DNA from: Sinorhizobium mexicanum
GTDB lineage: Bacteria > Pseudomonadota > Alphaproteobacteria > Rhizobiales > Rhizobiaceae
Length of the DNA stretch: 64,000 nt
Direction: 5' to 3'
Assembly (NCBI RefSeq): GCF_013488225.1
Contig: NZ_CP041238.1
Location: 2,133,501-2,197,500, forward strand
The position numbers were made by a program, and so were the translations under genes. The stretch's first letter is position 1. Every line of letters begins with the position of its first letter. The notes beneath the pieces were generated by a model. It was not told the DNA's origin, did no database searches, and saw nothing but the letters and a program-made list of their open reading frames with translations. Shown one piece after another: positions 9,179 through 16,807 of this stretch.

Positions 9179-9586
9179 ATGCCTTCATTTTCCTCCGCAC
9201 GCCTCACCGTGCTTGCCTGCGCCGTCGCGAGCTTCACGCTTGTCGCCGGTTGCCAATCGAATCGTCCGGCGACGCCGTCGGCGAGTTCCGCCGCGTTGCC
9301 GACTATGGAGCGCGTGGCGCTCGGCGCCAATGGTTGCTGGTTCAAATCGGGCGACCCGGCCTTCAAGGCCTATCGCCTCGCACCGGAGCTCAACTCCTTC
9401 TCGGGCCGTCCGCGCATCCTGATCGTGCCGCGCAAGTCGCCCGAGGCGCGTCCGCTCGCGGTTATCCAGGCTGAAGGGCACCCTGCCCGCCTCCAGGCTT
9501 TCGGTCCGCTCCTCAGCGAGTCGGTGGGCACGCGCATAACGACGGATGTGCGCCGTTGGGCGGCCGGCGATGAGGGCTGCAGTTGA
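9179..9586 (+). CDS. Small lipoprotein of unknown function
   Basis: 135 residues. The N-terminus is a lipoprotein signal: a short hydrophobic stretch (LTVLACAVASFTLVAGC) with a lipobox ending at Cys 25. The mature part is small and contains GANGCWFKSGD and a C-terminal GDEGCS, so one disulphide is possible. It follows purQ by 55 bases on the same strand and may be co-transcribed. No family recognised; similar short lipoproteins next to purQ occur in related rhizobia as far as I recall. Confidence 0.75.
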   Translation: MPSFSSARLTVLACAVASFTLVAGCQSNRPATPSASSAALPTMERVALGANGCWFKSGDPAFKAYRLAPELNSFSGRPRILIVPRKSPEARPLAVIQAEGHPARLQAFGPLLSESVGTRITTDVRRWAAGDEGCS

Positions 9587-9626
9587 TCGTGGGCCGTCGG
9601 GCTCCCGCTTCAAGGACCTGAGGCTA

Positions 9627-9728
9627 AGGCGCGTCGCGTTTAAACGGGCTCATGCGACGCGCATTAGGTCCCTGTTTTCATGCATGTCGTTGTCCCAAAA
9701 CCGCTGCACCTTTGCGCGATACGCATCA
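9627..9728. repeat. Dispersed intergenic repeat (family B), copy 1
   Basis: About 100 bases beginning GGCGCGTCGCGTTTAAACG and ending near GCGATACGCATC, with a central GTTTTCATGCATGTCGTTGT. It clearly resembles the element at 44201-44300. Its end overlaps the stop codon of the DUF1330 gene (stop at 9726-9728). Confidence 0.75.
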
Positions 9729-10022
9729 GGGACTGTCGTAACCTTCGACGATTGCCAGATCCATCTCCGACTTGCCCTGCCTCAGCGCCATCGCTTTAGC
9801 ATATTCGGGCGAACGATAGCACTCCAGCGCCGCGCTGTAGGTGGGGAACTCGATCAAGACAATGCGCGAGCGCATCTTTCCCTCGGGTGTCTCGCGCTGA
9901 CCACCGCGGGCGAGAAAGCGTGCACCGTACTTTCGAAAGGCATTCGCATTCTCGGCAATGTAGGCCTTGTACCCCTCTGGGTCAGTAACATCGACGGAGG
10001 CCACCCAGTATCCTTTCGCCAT
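9726..10022 (-). CDS. DUF1330 family protein
   Basis: 98 residues. The frame is open to 10103, but the ATG at 10022 begins MAKGYWVASVDVTDPEGY, matching the family start, and is preceded by GGGAGAAGAG. DUF1330 proteins are small dimeric ferredoxin-like (EthD/ABM-type) folds of unknown function. The segments FLARGG and IEFPTYSAALECYRSPEY are the usual conserved blocks. The stop codon lies at the edge of a dispersed repeat. Monocistronic in appearance. Confidence 0.88.
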   Translation of the reverse strand: MAKGYWVASVDVTDPEGYKAYIAENANAFRKYGARFLARGGQRETPEGKMRSRIVLIEFPTYSAALECYRSPEYAKAMALRQGKSEMDLAIVEGYDSP

Positions 10023-10134
10023 CGCTCTTCTCCCATTCCCCAAGGAAACATGCAGCAGACCGTGTGGGGAGGAACAATACCATCCCCGCGGCCCTGGCAA
10101 CATATGCCGCCGGAGAGCGAGAACCGAGTATCGC

Positions 10135-10404
10135 CTACAAGAGTCGCGAGCGCCAGAATGGTACGGCTGCCTCGCGCCGTGCTTCCTCTTCCGTCACGCC
10201 GATATCGTCGAGTTGGTACTTGCTCAGTTCATCAAGCGCCAGGCGACTGCGCCTCATCGCGGCCAGTGCGCAATATCGGCGCCAGAGCCGCGAGAACACA
10301 TTTCGTGCCGGGCCCTGATGCTCGCAGGCGAAGTTTGCGTTGCGGGGCGCCACCGCCCGCGGTCGCAAGGATTGAATCGCAACGATTGTATTCATTGTAA
10401 ACAT
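10135..10404 (-). CDS. DUF1127 small protein
   Basis: 89 residues. The C-terminal half RRSRLALDELSKYQLDDIG followed by VTEEEARREAAVPFW is the DUF1127 pattern. In alphaproteobacteria short DUF1127 proteins have been linked to RNA metabolism and phosphate or carbon control; a role for this one is not evident. The start may be at 10404 (MFTMNT) or 10395 (MNT). It is divergent from the MocR gene, with phased ATTGT repeats at its 5' end, so it is a likely target of that regulator. Confidence 0.85.
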   Translation of the reverse strand: MFTMNTIVAIQSLRPRAVAPRNANFACEHQGPARNVFSRLWRRYCALAAMRRSRLALDELSKYQLDDIGVTEEEARREAAVPFWRSRLL

Positions 10405-10420
10405 TGTCCATTGCCATTGT
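10385..10420. promoter_or_regulatory. Phased ATTGT repeats, candidate MocR operator
   Basis: ATTGT occurs at 10385, 10394, 10403 and 10416. The first three are spaced exactly 9 bases, as ATTGTNNNC units. They overlap the 5' end of the DUF1127 gene. Direct repeats of this kind are common MocR-type operators. Binding is inference. Confidence 0.5.
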
Positions 10421-10447
10421 ATCTATTTAGCTATTGCCTAGAGATAA

Positions 10448-10482
10448 TTGACACGGATTTCGATGCAATATAGACAATTGTC
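10448..10482 (+). promoter_or_regulatory. Candidate MocR promoter with overlapping palindrome
   Basis: TTGACA at 10448-10453, TATAGA at 10469-10474 (15-base spacer), and the perfect palindrome GACAATTGTC at 10473-10482, ending four bases before the ATG at 10486. No Shine-Dalgarno fits, so the transcript may be nearly leaderless, with the palindrome sitting on the start site. Confidence 0.45.
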
Positions 10483-10485
10483 ACT

Positions 10486-11904
10486 ATGACAACTTGGTTG
10501 CCCGATATACAGCAGGGTCAAGGCCCCCTCTACGCCCGGATCGCTGACCAGATCGAACAGGCGATCGGCAGCGGGGACTTGCCTGTGGGGACGAAGCTGC
10601 CGCCGCAGCGCAATCTTGCCTTCGACATAGGCGTGACGATCGGGACGATCGGCCGGGCCTACAATATTGTCCGCGAACGGGGACTCGTCAGCGGCGAGGT
10701 CGGCCGCGGCACGTATGTCCTTGATCACCCGGAAAGCCGCCCACCCGAACAGGCCGATCCTCTGACGACCTCGTTGGCCGGAACGCGGCCGATCAATGCG
10801 CCGCCGGGCAAGTTGCGGTTCGACAGCACGGCGGCGCCCGATGTCGGCCAGGGTGACATTCTGGCGAAATTGCTGGGTGACATCAGCCGCGAGCACCACG
10901 CGGACATTGCGAGTTATGCCCGCAATTTCCCCGACGACTGGTTCGAGGCGGGGTGCCAATGGCTCGCGCGCGGCAATTTCCGACCGGAACCCGATCGCAT
11001 CGTGCCGACGCTCGGCGCCCATGCCGCCGTCATTGCGGTGATCTCCGCCGTCACCTCTCCTGGTGACCGGATCGCGTTCGAAACATTGACCTATTCGCAG
11101 GTCAGCCGCAGCGCAGGCCTGGTCGGCCGCAGGACGGCACTGGTAGAAAGCGACGAATTCGGCCTCGTCCCGGACGATTTCGAACGCGTCTGCGCCCAGC
11201 AGCATCCGAAACTTGTCTTCCTCATGCCGAGCGCCCAGAACCCGACGGTCGCCGTCATGCCGCTGGACAGGCGTCTGGCCGTCGCAGAGATCGCGCGAAA
11301 GTACGGCGTCTGGCTCGTCGAGGATGAAGTCTATGGTTCGATGACGGGCGATCGGGTGCCGTTGCTGGCGGAATTGGCACCGGAGCGAACATTCCTCGTT
11401 GGCGGCCTGTCGAAGTCCGTCGCCGCCGGCGTGCGTGGCGGTTGGGTCGCCTGCCCGCCGAACTTCAGCCAGCGCATCCGCATCGCGCACAAGATGGTGA
11501 GCGGCGGCCTTCCCTTCATTCTCGCCGAGCTTTGCGCGCGCTTGGTTCTGTCCGGCGCCGCATCCGCCTTGCGCAACCGCGCCGTCGCGGAAATCACCGC
11601 GCGTGAAACGATGGCGCGCGAAATCTTCTCGGGACTCGAATTCAATTCCCATCCGAGGGTGCCCTTCCTCTGGCTGAAGCTGCCGGATCCCTGGCTATCG
11701 GGAACCTTCAAGCAGGCGGCGCTGCAGGAGGGCGTGCTCGTCGACGACGAGGACGAGTTCAAGGCGGGGCGCGCCGAGCGCGCCTTTCACCGCATCCGCG
11801 TCGGCTTTTCTTCACCGCCCGAGCGGTCCGAAGTACAGAGAGGATTTCAGGTCCTGCGGCGGCTGCTCGACAGCGGCCGCACCGGCTACGACAGCTTCGA
11901 TTGA
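10486..11904 (+). CDS. MocR-type GntR regulator with aminotransferase domain
   Basis: 472 residues. Residues about 10-80 form a GntR winged helix (PLYARIADQIEQAI, then GTKLPPQRNLA and GLVSGEVGRGTYV). Residues about 100-465 form a fold-type I aminotransferase domain. The PLP-binding site is in FLVGGLSKSVAAGVRGGW, with Lys near residue 310; FLMPSAQNPT and VEDEVYGSM are the other cofactor-pocket motifs. MocR proteins usually use PLP or an aldimine as effector. The divergent DUF1127 gene is the obvious candidate target, with autoregulation likely; the effector is unknown. Confidence 0.92.
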   Translation: MTTWLPDIQQGQGPLYARIADQIEQAIGSGDLPVGTKLPPQRNLAFDIGVTIGTIGRAYNIVRERGLVSGEVGRGTYVLDHPESRPPEQADPLTTSLAGTRPINAPPGKLRFDSTAAPDVGQGDILAKLLGDISREHHADIASYARNFPDDWFEAGCQWLARGNFRPEPDRIVPTLGAHAAVIAVISAVTSPGDRIAFETLTYSQVSRSAGLVGRRTALVESDEFGLVPDDFERVCAQQHPKLVFLMPSAQNPTVAVMPLDRRLAVAEIARKYGVWLVEDEVYGSMTGDRVPLLAELAPERTFLVGGLSKSVAAGVRGGWVACPPNFSQRIRIAHKMVSGGLPFILAELCARLVLSGAASALRNRAVAEITARETMAREIFSGLEFNSHPRVPFLWLKLPDPWLSGTFKQAALQEGVLVDDEDEFKAGRAERAFHRIRVGFSSPPERSEVQRGFQVLRRLLDSGRTGYDSFD

Positions 11905-11991
11905 AGTCAATTTTTGGAGGTGACTTTCGCGCAAGCCACGGCAATCTATTGCTGTGCTGCGTAAAATTGATTCGGTTGAAGGATTTTTTGC

Positions 11992-12585
11992 ATGGCGCAT
12001 CCACGCTCGTTCGCAGGTCAGGGCAAGTCTTTCCATTTCGCGGTCGCCCTGCTCTTCTCGACCGGGCTGGCGGCGGGCGCATCCCAGGCGAAAGCGGCAG
12101 AAGGCATTTTCGATGAGATGCGCTTCGGTGCCACCACCTCGATCGGCAACGGAGACAATCACGAGAGCGGCGTCTTCCCGTCCTTCACGATCTTCTTTGA
12201 TCCCCTCGGAGCCGACAGCGCCGCCGGCATTGCGGAAAAGATCCTGCGGCCGCGTATTCACGCCGGCGCGTCGATCGCAACCTCCTCCAGCGGCGTCAAT
12301 GAGGTCTATGGCGGTTTCAGTTGGGATGCCGATCTCACTGAACGGCTTTTTGTCGAACTTGGCGTAGGTGCCACCGTTCACGATGGTGACTTGCACGATG
12401 ACGGCACGAGCGGACCGAAGCTCGGCTGCCGTCTGCTGTTTCGCGAGTACGCGGCTGCCGGCTATCGCTTCGACGATCATTGGAATCTCTCGGCAACGCT
12501 TGAGCATGCCTCGAATGCCGATCTTTGCAACGGCCCCAATGACGGCCTGACGCGTGCAGGCGTAATGCTCGGCTACAAATTTTGA
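11992..12585 (+). CDS. PagL-like lipid A deacylase / acyloxyacyl hydrolase family
   Basis: 197 residues with a signal peptide (hydrophobic FAVALLFSTGLAAG, cleavage around AKAAEG) and a C-terminal aromatic GYKF, as expected for an outer-membrane beta-barrel. The PagL active-site His and Ser are visible in LEHASNADL near residue 169. In PagL the third residue is Glu about 14 positions later; here that place is Leu/Thr in NDGLTRAG, so the acidic member is not evident. Predicted action on lipid A 3-O-acyl chains is therefore uncertain. Family call about 0.8, activity lower. Confidence 0.8.
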   Translation: MAHPRSFAGQGKSFHFAVALLFSTGLAAGASQAKAAEGIFDEMRFGATTSIGNGDNHESGVFPSFTIFFDPLGADSAAGIAEKILRPRIHAGASIATSSSGVNEVYGGFSWDADLTERLFVELGVGATVHDGDLHDDGTSGPKLGCRLLFREYAAAGYRFDDHWNLSATLEHASNADLCNGPNDGLTRAGVMLGYKF

Positions 12586-12700
12586 TGCTAGGAACTTTGC
12601 GCCGTCGCCCGCGGATGCACGCTCCGGCGCCCTGTTGATCGACCTTATTTTTCTGTCGCGCCGCGCCGCAGCATAGGCTAAAGAAGCCGCAAAGCGCCCC

Positions 12701-12747
12701 CTGCAGTGCCGCGCGTCCTTATCAGACGCGCAAAGGTCGCTGTAGCA
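12701..12747. repeat. Palindromic repeat (family A), partial copy upstream of purL
   Basis: Reads from CTGCAGTGCCGCGCGTC through AGACGCGCAAAGGTCGCTG to TAGCA, an imperfect hairpin with GCGTC/GACGC arms. It matches the second half of the element at 8278-8383. It lies about 80 bases before purL. Confidence 0.75.
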
Positions 12748-12825
12748 GTTGTGTCTGTTGCGGTTCGCACGCGCCGTATCCCTAATGGAAGGGTTGCGCG
12801 CCGCCCGAAGGATTGACGGTCGACG

Positions 12826-15057
12826 ATGACGATTTCCAACACCCGCCCCATCACCCCGGATCTTATCGCCTCGCACGGGCTGAAGCCCGATGAATACGAG
12901 CGCATCCTGAGCCTGATCGGGCGCGAGCCGACCTTCACCGAACTCGGCATTTTCTCGGCGATGTGGAACGAGCACTGCTCCTACAAGTCTTCGAAGAAGT
13001 GGCTGCGGACACTTCCGACCAAGGGGCCGCGCGTCATTCAAGGACCGGGCGAAAACGCCGGCGTTGTCGACATCGATGATGGCGACTGTGTTGTCTTCAA
13101 GATGGAGAGCCATAACCACCCCTCCTATATCGAACCCTACCAGGGGGCTGCGACCGGCGTCGGCGGCATCCTGCGCGACGTCTTCACCATGGGCGCACGT
13201 CCGATCGCAGCAATGAACGCGCTGCGCTTCGGCTCGCCGGATCACCCCAAGACCCGCCATCTGGTGTCCGGCGTTGTGGCCGGTGTTGGCGGCTACGGCA
13301 ACTCCTTCGGCGTCCCGACCGTCGGCGGCGAGGTTGAATTCGACGCGCGTTACAATGGCAACATTCTCGTCAACGCCTTCGCCGCCGGTCTCGCGAAGAG
13401 CGATGCGATCTTCTATTCGAAGGCGGAAGGCGTCGGCCTGCCCGTTGTTTATCTCGGCGCCAAGACCGGCCGAGACGGCGTCGGCGGCGCGACCATGGCG
13501 TCGGCCGAATTCGACGAGTCGATCGAGGAGAAACGCCCGACCGTGCAGGTCGGCGATCCCTTTACCGAAAAATGCCTGCTCGAAGCCTGTCTCGAACTGA
13601 TGCAGACGGGCGCCGTGATCGCGATCCAGGACATGGGCGCGGCAGGCCTTACCTGCTCGGCGGTCGAGATGGGCGCCAAGGGAGACCTCGGCATCGAACT
13701 CGAACTCGACAAGGTGCCTGTGCGCGAGGAGCGCATGACGGCCTACGAGATGATGCTTTCGGAAAGCCAGGAGCGCATGCTGATGGTGCTGCGCCCCGAA
13801 AAGGAAGAAGAAGCCAAGGCGATCTTCGTCAAGTGGGGCCTCGATTTCGCAATCGTCGGCAAGACCACGGACGACCTGCGCTTCCGCATCCTGCATCAGG
13901 GCGAGGAAGTGGCAAATCTTCCGATCAAGGAACTCGGCGACCAGGCGCCGGAATACGATCGTCCGTGGACGCCGGCAACGACCGCCTCGCCGCTCGCCAC
14001 CAACGACATTCCGCAGGCGGACGTCGCCGAAGCGCTTCTCAAGCTTGTCGGCTCTGCCAACAATTCGTCGCGCCGCTGGGTTTACGAGCAATATGACACG
14101 CTGATCCAGGGCAATTCGCTGCAGCGCCCGGGTGGCGACGCCGGCGTTGTCCGCGTCGAAGGCCATGAGACGAAGGCGCTCGCTTTCTCCTCCGACGTCA
14201 CGCCGCGTTATGTCGAGGCGGATCCGTTCGAGGGCGGCAAGCAGGCCGTCGCCGAGTGCTGGCGCAACCTCACGGCAACCGGCGCGCTGCCGCTCGCCGC
14301 TACCGACAACCTCAATTTCGGCAACCCCGAGCGGCCGGAAATCATGAGCCAGTTCGTCCATGCAATCAAAGGCATCGGCGAAGCCTGCCGCGCGCTCGAT
14401 TTCCCGATCGTTTCGGGCAACGTGTCGCTCTACAACGAGACCAACCGCCAGGCGATCCTTCCGACCCCGACGATCGGCGGCGTCGGTCTCATCAAGGACT
14501 GGTCGAAGATGGCGCGCATCGGCTTTGCCGCGGCGGACGAGATCATCCTGCTCGCCGGTGCGCCGGAAGGCTGGGGTACCCATATCGCCCAATCGGTCTA
14601 CATGCGCGACATCCATGGCCGCACCGACGGTCCGGCGCCGCATGTCGATCTCACGCATGAACGCAAGGTGGGCGATTTCGTCCGCAGCCTGATCGAGGAC
14701 GGATTGGTTACGGCCGTGCATGACTGCTCCTCGGGCGGCCTGGCGCTTGCCGTGGCGGAAATGGCGATCGCCTCGGGCGTCGGCGCGACGGTCGAGGCAT
14801 CCACGGGACGCGATCCCATCCCGGTGTTCTACGGCGAGGACCAGGGCCGCTACGTGCTGACCGTCGCTGCCGGCAACGCCGAGGCGGTCGCGGCGCGGGC
14901 AAATGCCGCTGGCGTTTCCTTGCCTGTCATCGGCAGGACAGGCGGCACTGCGGTCAAGCTCGGCGACGCGAAGGCAGTTTCCATCGGCGAATTGCGCACC
15001 GCCCATGAAGCTTGGTTCCCCGAGTTCATGGCCGGTGAAATGGCGCCCGAGAACTGA
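12826..15057 (+). CDS. purL: FGAM synthase large subunit PurL
   Basis: 743 residues, the small (PurS/PurQ-dependent) form. It performs ATP-dependent amidation of FGAR to FGAM using ammonia from PurQ. Recognisable are the opening [20 protein letters not shown], the catalytic His region [14 protein letters not shown] near residue 43, ESHNHPS near residue 91, and GGVGGYGN-like glycine-rich stretches. It ends [18 protein letters not shown], of which a similar copy occurs 332 bases downstream. It is 3.7 kb from purQ rather than adjacent. Confidence 0.97.
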   Translation: MTISNTRPITPDLIASHGLKPDEYERILSLIGREPTFTELGIFSAMWNEHCSYKSSKKWLRTLPTKGPRVIQGPGENAGVVDIDDGDCVVFKMESHNHPSYIEPYQGAATGVGGILRDVFTMGARPIAAMNALRFGSPDHPKTRHLVSGVVAGVGGYGNSFGVPTVGGEVEFDARYNGNILVNAFAAGLAKSDAIFYSKAEGVGLPVVYLGAKTGRDGVGGATMASAEFDESIEEKRPTVQVGDPFTEKCLLEACLELMQTGAVIAIQDMGAAGLTCSAVEMGAKGDLGIELELDKVPVREERMTAYEMMLSESQERMLMVLRPEKEEEAKAIFVKWGLDFAIVGKTTDDLRFRILHQGEEVANLPIKELGDQAPEYDRPWTPATTASPLATNDIPQADVAEALLKLVGSANNSSRRWVYEQYDTLIQGNSLQRPGGDAGVVRVEGHETKALAFSSDVTPRYVEADPFEGGKQAVAECWRNLTATGALPLAATDNLNFGNPERPEIMSQFVHAIKGIGEACRALDFPIVSGNVSLYNETNRQAILPTPTIGGVGLIKDWSKMARIGFAAADEIILLAGAPEGWGTHIAQSVYMRDIHGRTDGPAPHVDLTHERKVGDFVRSLIEDGLVTAVHDCSSGGLALAVAEMAIASGVGATVEASTGRDPIPVFYGEDQGRYVLTVAAGNAEAVAARANAAGVSLPVIGRTGGTAVKLGDAKAVSIGELRTAHEAWFPEFMAGEMAPEN

Positions 15058-15094
15058 GGGCCTGTCCAAGGCGGGAAGAATTTCCGGACGCGCC

Positions 15095-15389
15095 ATGTTC
15101 GATTGGAGCGATCTGAAACATCTCCTCGCCGGTGTGCGCGGGGGCTCCACGGTCGCCGCAGCACGCGTCTCAACGTCAATCAAACGGCGGTGGCCCGCCG
15201 CCTGAGGCCCTGGAACGCGGCCTTTGTCTTTCTCTTTGTCCGGCACCCTGCGGCGGCATTGCCGCGGCCGGCTTCTGCATATTTGCAGACCGCGCAGGGT
15301 TCTGTGTGCAAGCAATTCAGCATTTGCTTTCCGCACCTGAATCGTGGTTCCCTGAAGCGATGAAAGGCGCCGGCAGCGGTGCAGAATAA
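15095..15389 (+). pseudogene. Decayed LysR-family regulator fragment followed by a purL-tail-like segment
   Basis: Three frames together read as the N-terminus of a LysR regulator: MFDWSDLKHLLAGVRGGST then VAAAR from 15095; RLNVNQTAVARRL from about 15168 in a second frame; and EALERGLCLSLC, GGIA, AAGFCIFADRA from about 15203 in a third. This is the order of the LysR helix-turn-helix and linker helix. At least two frameshifts and loss of the C-terminal effector domain make it non-functional. From about 15331 the last frame reads APESWFPEAMKGAG to a stop at 15387-15389, resembling the purL C-terminus. It has no separate start signal. Confidence 0.75.
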
Positions 15390-15407
15390 AAAGGGAGTTG
15401 GCGTATC

Positions 15408-15641
15408 ATGCCCATGACACCAGGCGACATCGAAGACTTGATCAAGGCCGGAATCCCCGGTGCAAAGGTCACGATCCGCGATTTGGCCGGTGACGGCGAC
15501 CACTATGCCGCCGAAGTCGTGGCCGAAGCGTTTCGCGGCAAGACTCGCGTGCAGCAGCACCAGATGGTCTACAACGCATTGAAGGGCAATATGGGTGGCG
15601 TGCTTCACGCGCTCGCCCTCCAGACCAGCGCGCCGGAGTGA
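15408..15641 (+). CDS. BolA-family protein
   Basis: 77 residues with a clear Shine-Dalgarno (AAGGGAG). The pattern IEDLIKAGIPGAKVTIRDL, DGDHYAAEVV and HQMVYNALKGNMGGVLHAL is the small YrbA/BolA type. BolA proteins partner monothiol glutaredoxins in iron-sulfur cluster transfer and iron sensing. The expected invariant His is in HQMVYNAL. The gene is 386 bases from grxD on the same strand, the usual alphaproteobacterial pairing. Confidence 0.93.
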   Translation: MPMTPGDIEDLIKAGIPGAKVTIRDLAGDGDHYAAEVVAEAFRGKTRVQQHQMVYNALKGNMGGVLHALALQTSAPE

Positions 15642-15647
15642 GTTTAA

Positions 15648-15893
15648 ATGGCGGATCTGATCAAGGAACTCGTCAGCGGTGTCGTTGACAGTGCGCTGAA
15701 GGAGATCCTGAAGAAGACCGGCACGAGGCGTACCGCGACGAAGCGGACGAGGCGCCGGACCAGGAAGGCCAGTGCGGGCGGCGGTCTGCTCGCCGAGATC
15801 ATCGAAGCTGCGGTCCGCAAACCAGCGAAGAAACAGGTGAGCCGTCGCCGCACGGCCGCCGCGAGGAGCAAGCTGCGCCGCCGCTCCTCGTAG
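15648..15893 (+). CDS. Small highly basic protein between bolA and grxD
   Basis: 81 residues, starting six bases after the bolA stop, so probably translated from the same message. Residues 1-25 and 46-57 form two short amphipathic helices (DLIKELVSGVVDSALKEIL and GLLAEIIEAAV), separated and followed by Arg/Lys-rich stretches (KRTRRRTRKAS and SRRRTAAARSKLRRRSS). That composition suggests nucleic-acid binding or condensation. No known family recognised and no signal peptide. Confidence 0.65.
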   Translation: MADLIKELVSGVVDSALKEILKKTGTRRTATKRTRRRTRKASAGGGLLAEIIEAAVRKPAKKQVSRRRTAAARSKLRRRSS

Positions 15894-16027
15894 CGAGTGG
15901 TATCAAAGCCGCATTTTGAGGACCATCAATATTTGTTGCGATTGGGTGGTGAAAATCACACGCACGCATGCTATCTAAGCCCCAATCGACATCCGGTCCT
16001 TGAAGCCGGCGCAGGAAGGAAGACAAA

Positions 16028-16363
<336 letters not shown>

Positions 16364-16392
16364 CCCGGAAGGAATCTTTCCAAATATCGGGA

Positions 16393-16414
16393 AAGGCGGG
16401 CGACCGCCTTTTTT
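16393..16414 (+). terminator. Intrinsic terminator of grxD
   Basis: Six-base-pair stem AGGCGG/CCGCCT with a GCGA loop, followed by six T. Confidence 0.85.
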
Positions 16415-16515
16415 GATTCTGAAGCTATATTTCGACTGTCTAATTTCTAATGTGCTTCTTGAGTGACTGGCAATTTCCGGTTGCGGGGGAGCCTTCTCGA
16501 TAGCCTGGTATAAGC

Positions 16516-16536
16516 TGCCCGCGAGGGCACCTTTTT
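16516..16536 (+). terminator. Second terminator-like hairpin in the grxD-MFS gap
   Basis: TGCCC-GCGA-GGGCA hairpin followed by CC and five T. It could back up the grxD terminator or act as an attenuator in a leader of the exporter operon. Confidence 0.5.
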
Positions 16537-16807
16537 ATTCAAGGGCATAAGAAAGCGGATACCGCTTTGCCCGGACCTCCGCTCGCCGCCGGTTCTGACG
16601 AGTGAGCGCGTCCTACCTCCACACCTGACGTGGCGATCGGCATTCGCCGGGCGCCAGTCTGTTCGGGACCTCCGACCGTATCGTTCGGGCCGGGCGCGGC
16701 CGGCTTCAGATGCGGAAATTCAACGCGTTGCAGCCCTCCCCGCACTCGGGGAGCAAATAGTTTCAAGACCCGATTGCCATGCCCCGGCCATCAGCAGGAC
16801 AAATGAC
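16537..16807 (+). other. Long untranslated stretch before the exporter operon
   Basis: The gap from 16364 to 16807 has no plausible gene. After the two hairpins, 16537-16807 contains a perfect AAGCGG-ATA-CCGCTT hairpin (16554-16568), three ACCTCC motifs (in CCGGACCTCCG, CCTACCTCCAC and GGGACCTCCG), and a CCCCG-CACT-CGGGG hairpin (16739-16754) close to the exporter start. It may be a structured leader or an sRNA. Confidence 0.35.

Noticed and set aside
11812..15336. A 1,174-codon open frame on the minus strand opposite purL and the end of the MocR gene
   Set aside because: It is a mirror of high-GC coding sequence; the plus-strand genes are clearly real and the antisense product has no recognisable domain.
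16539..16766. A 75-codon minus-strand frame in the grxD-exporter gap
   Set aside because: No ribosome site and no recognisable domain; the region is better explained as untranslated.
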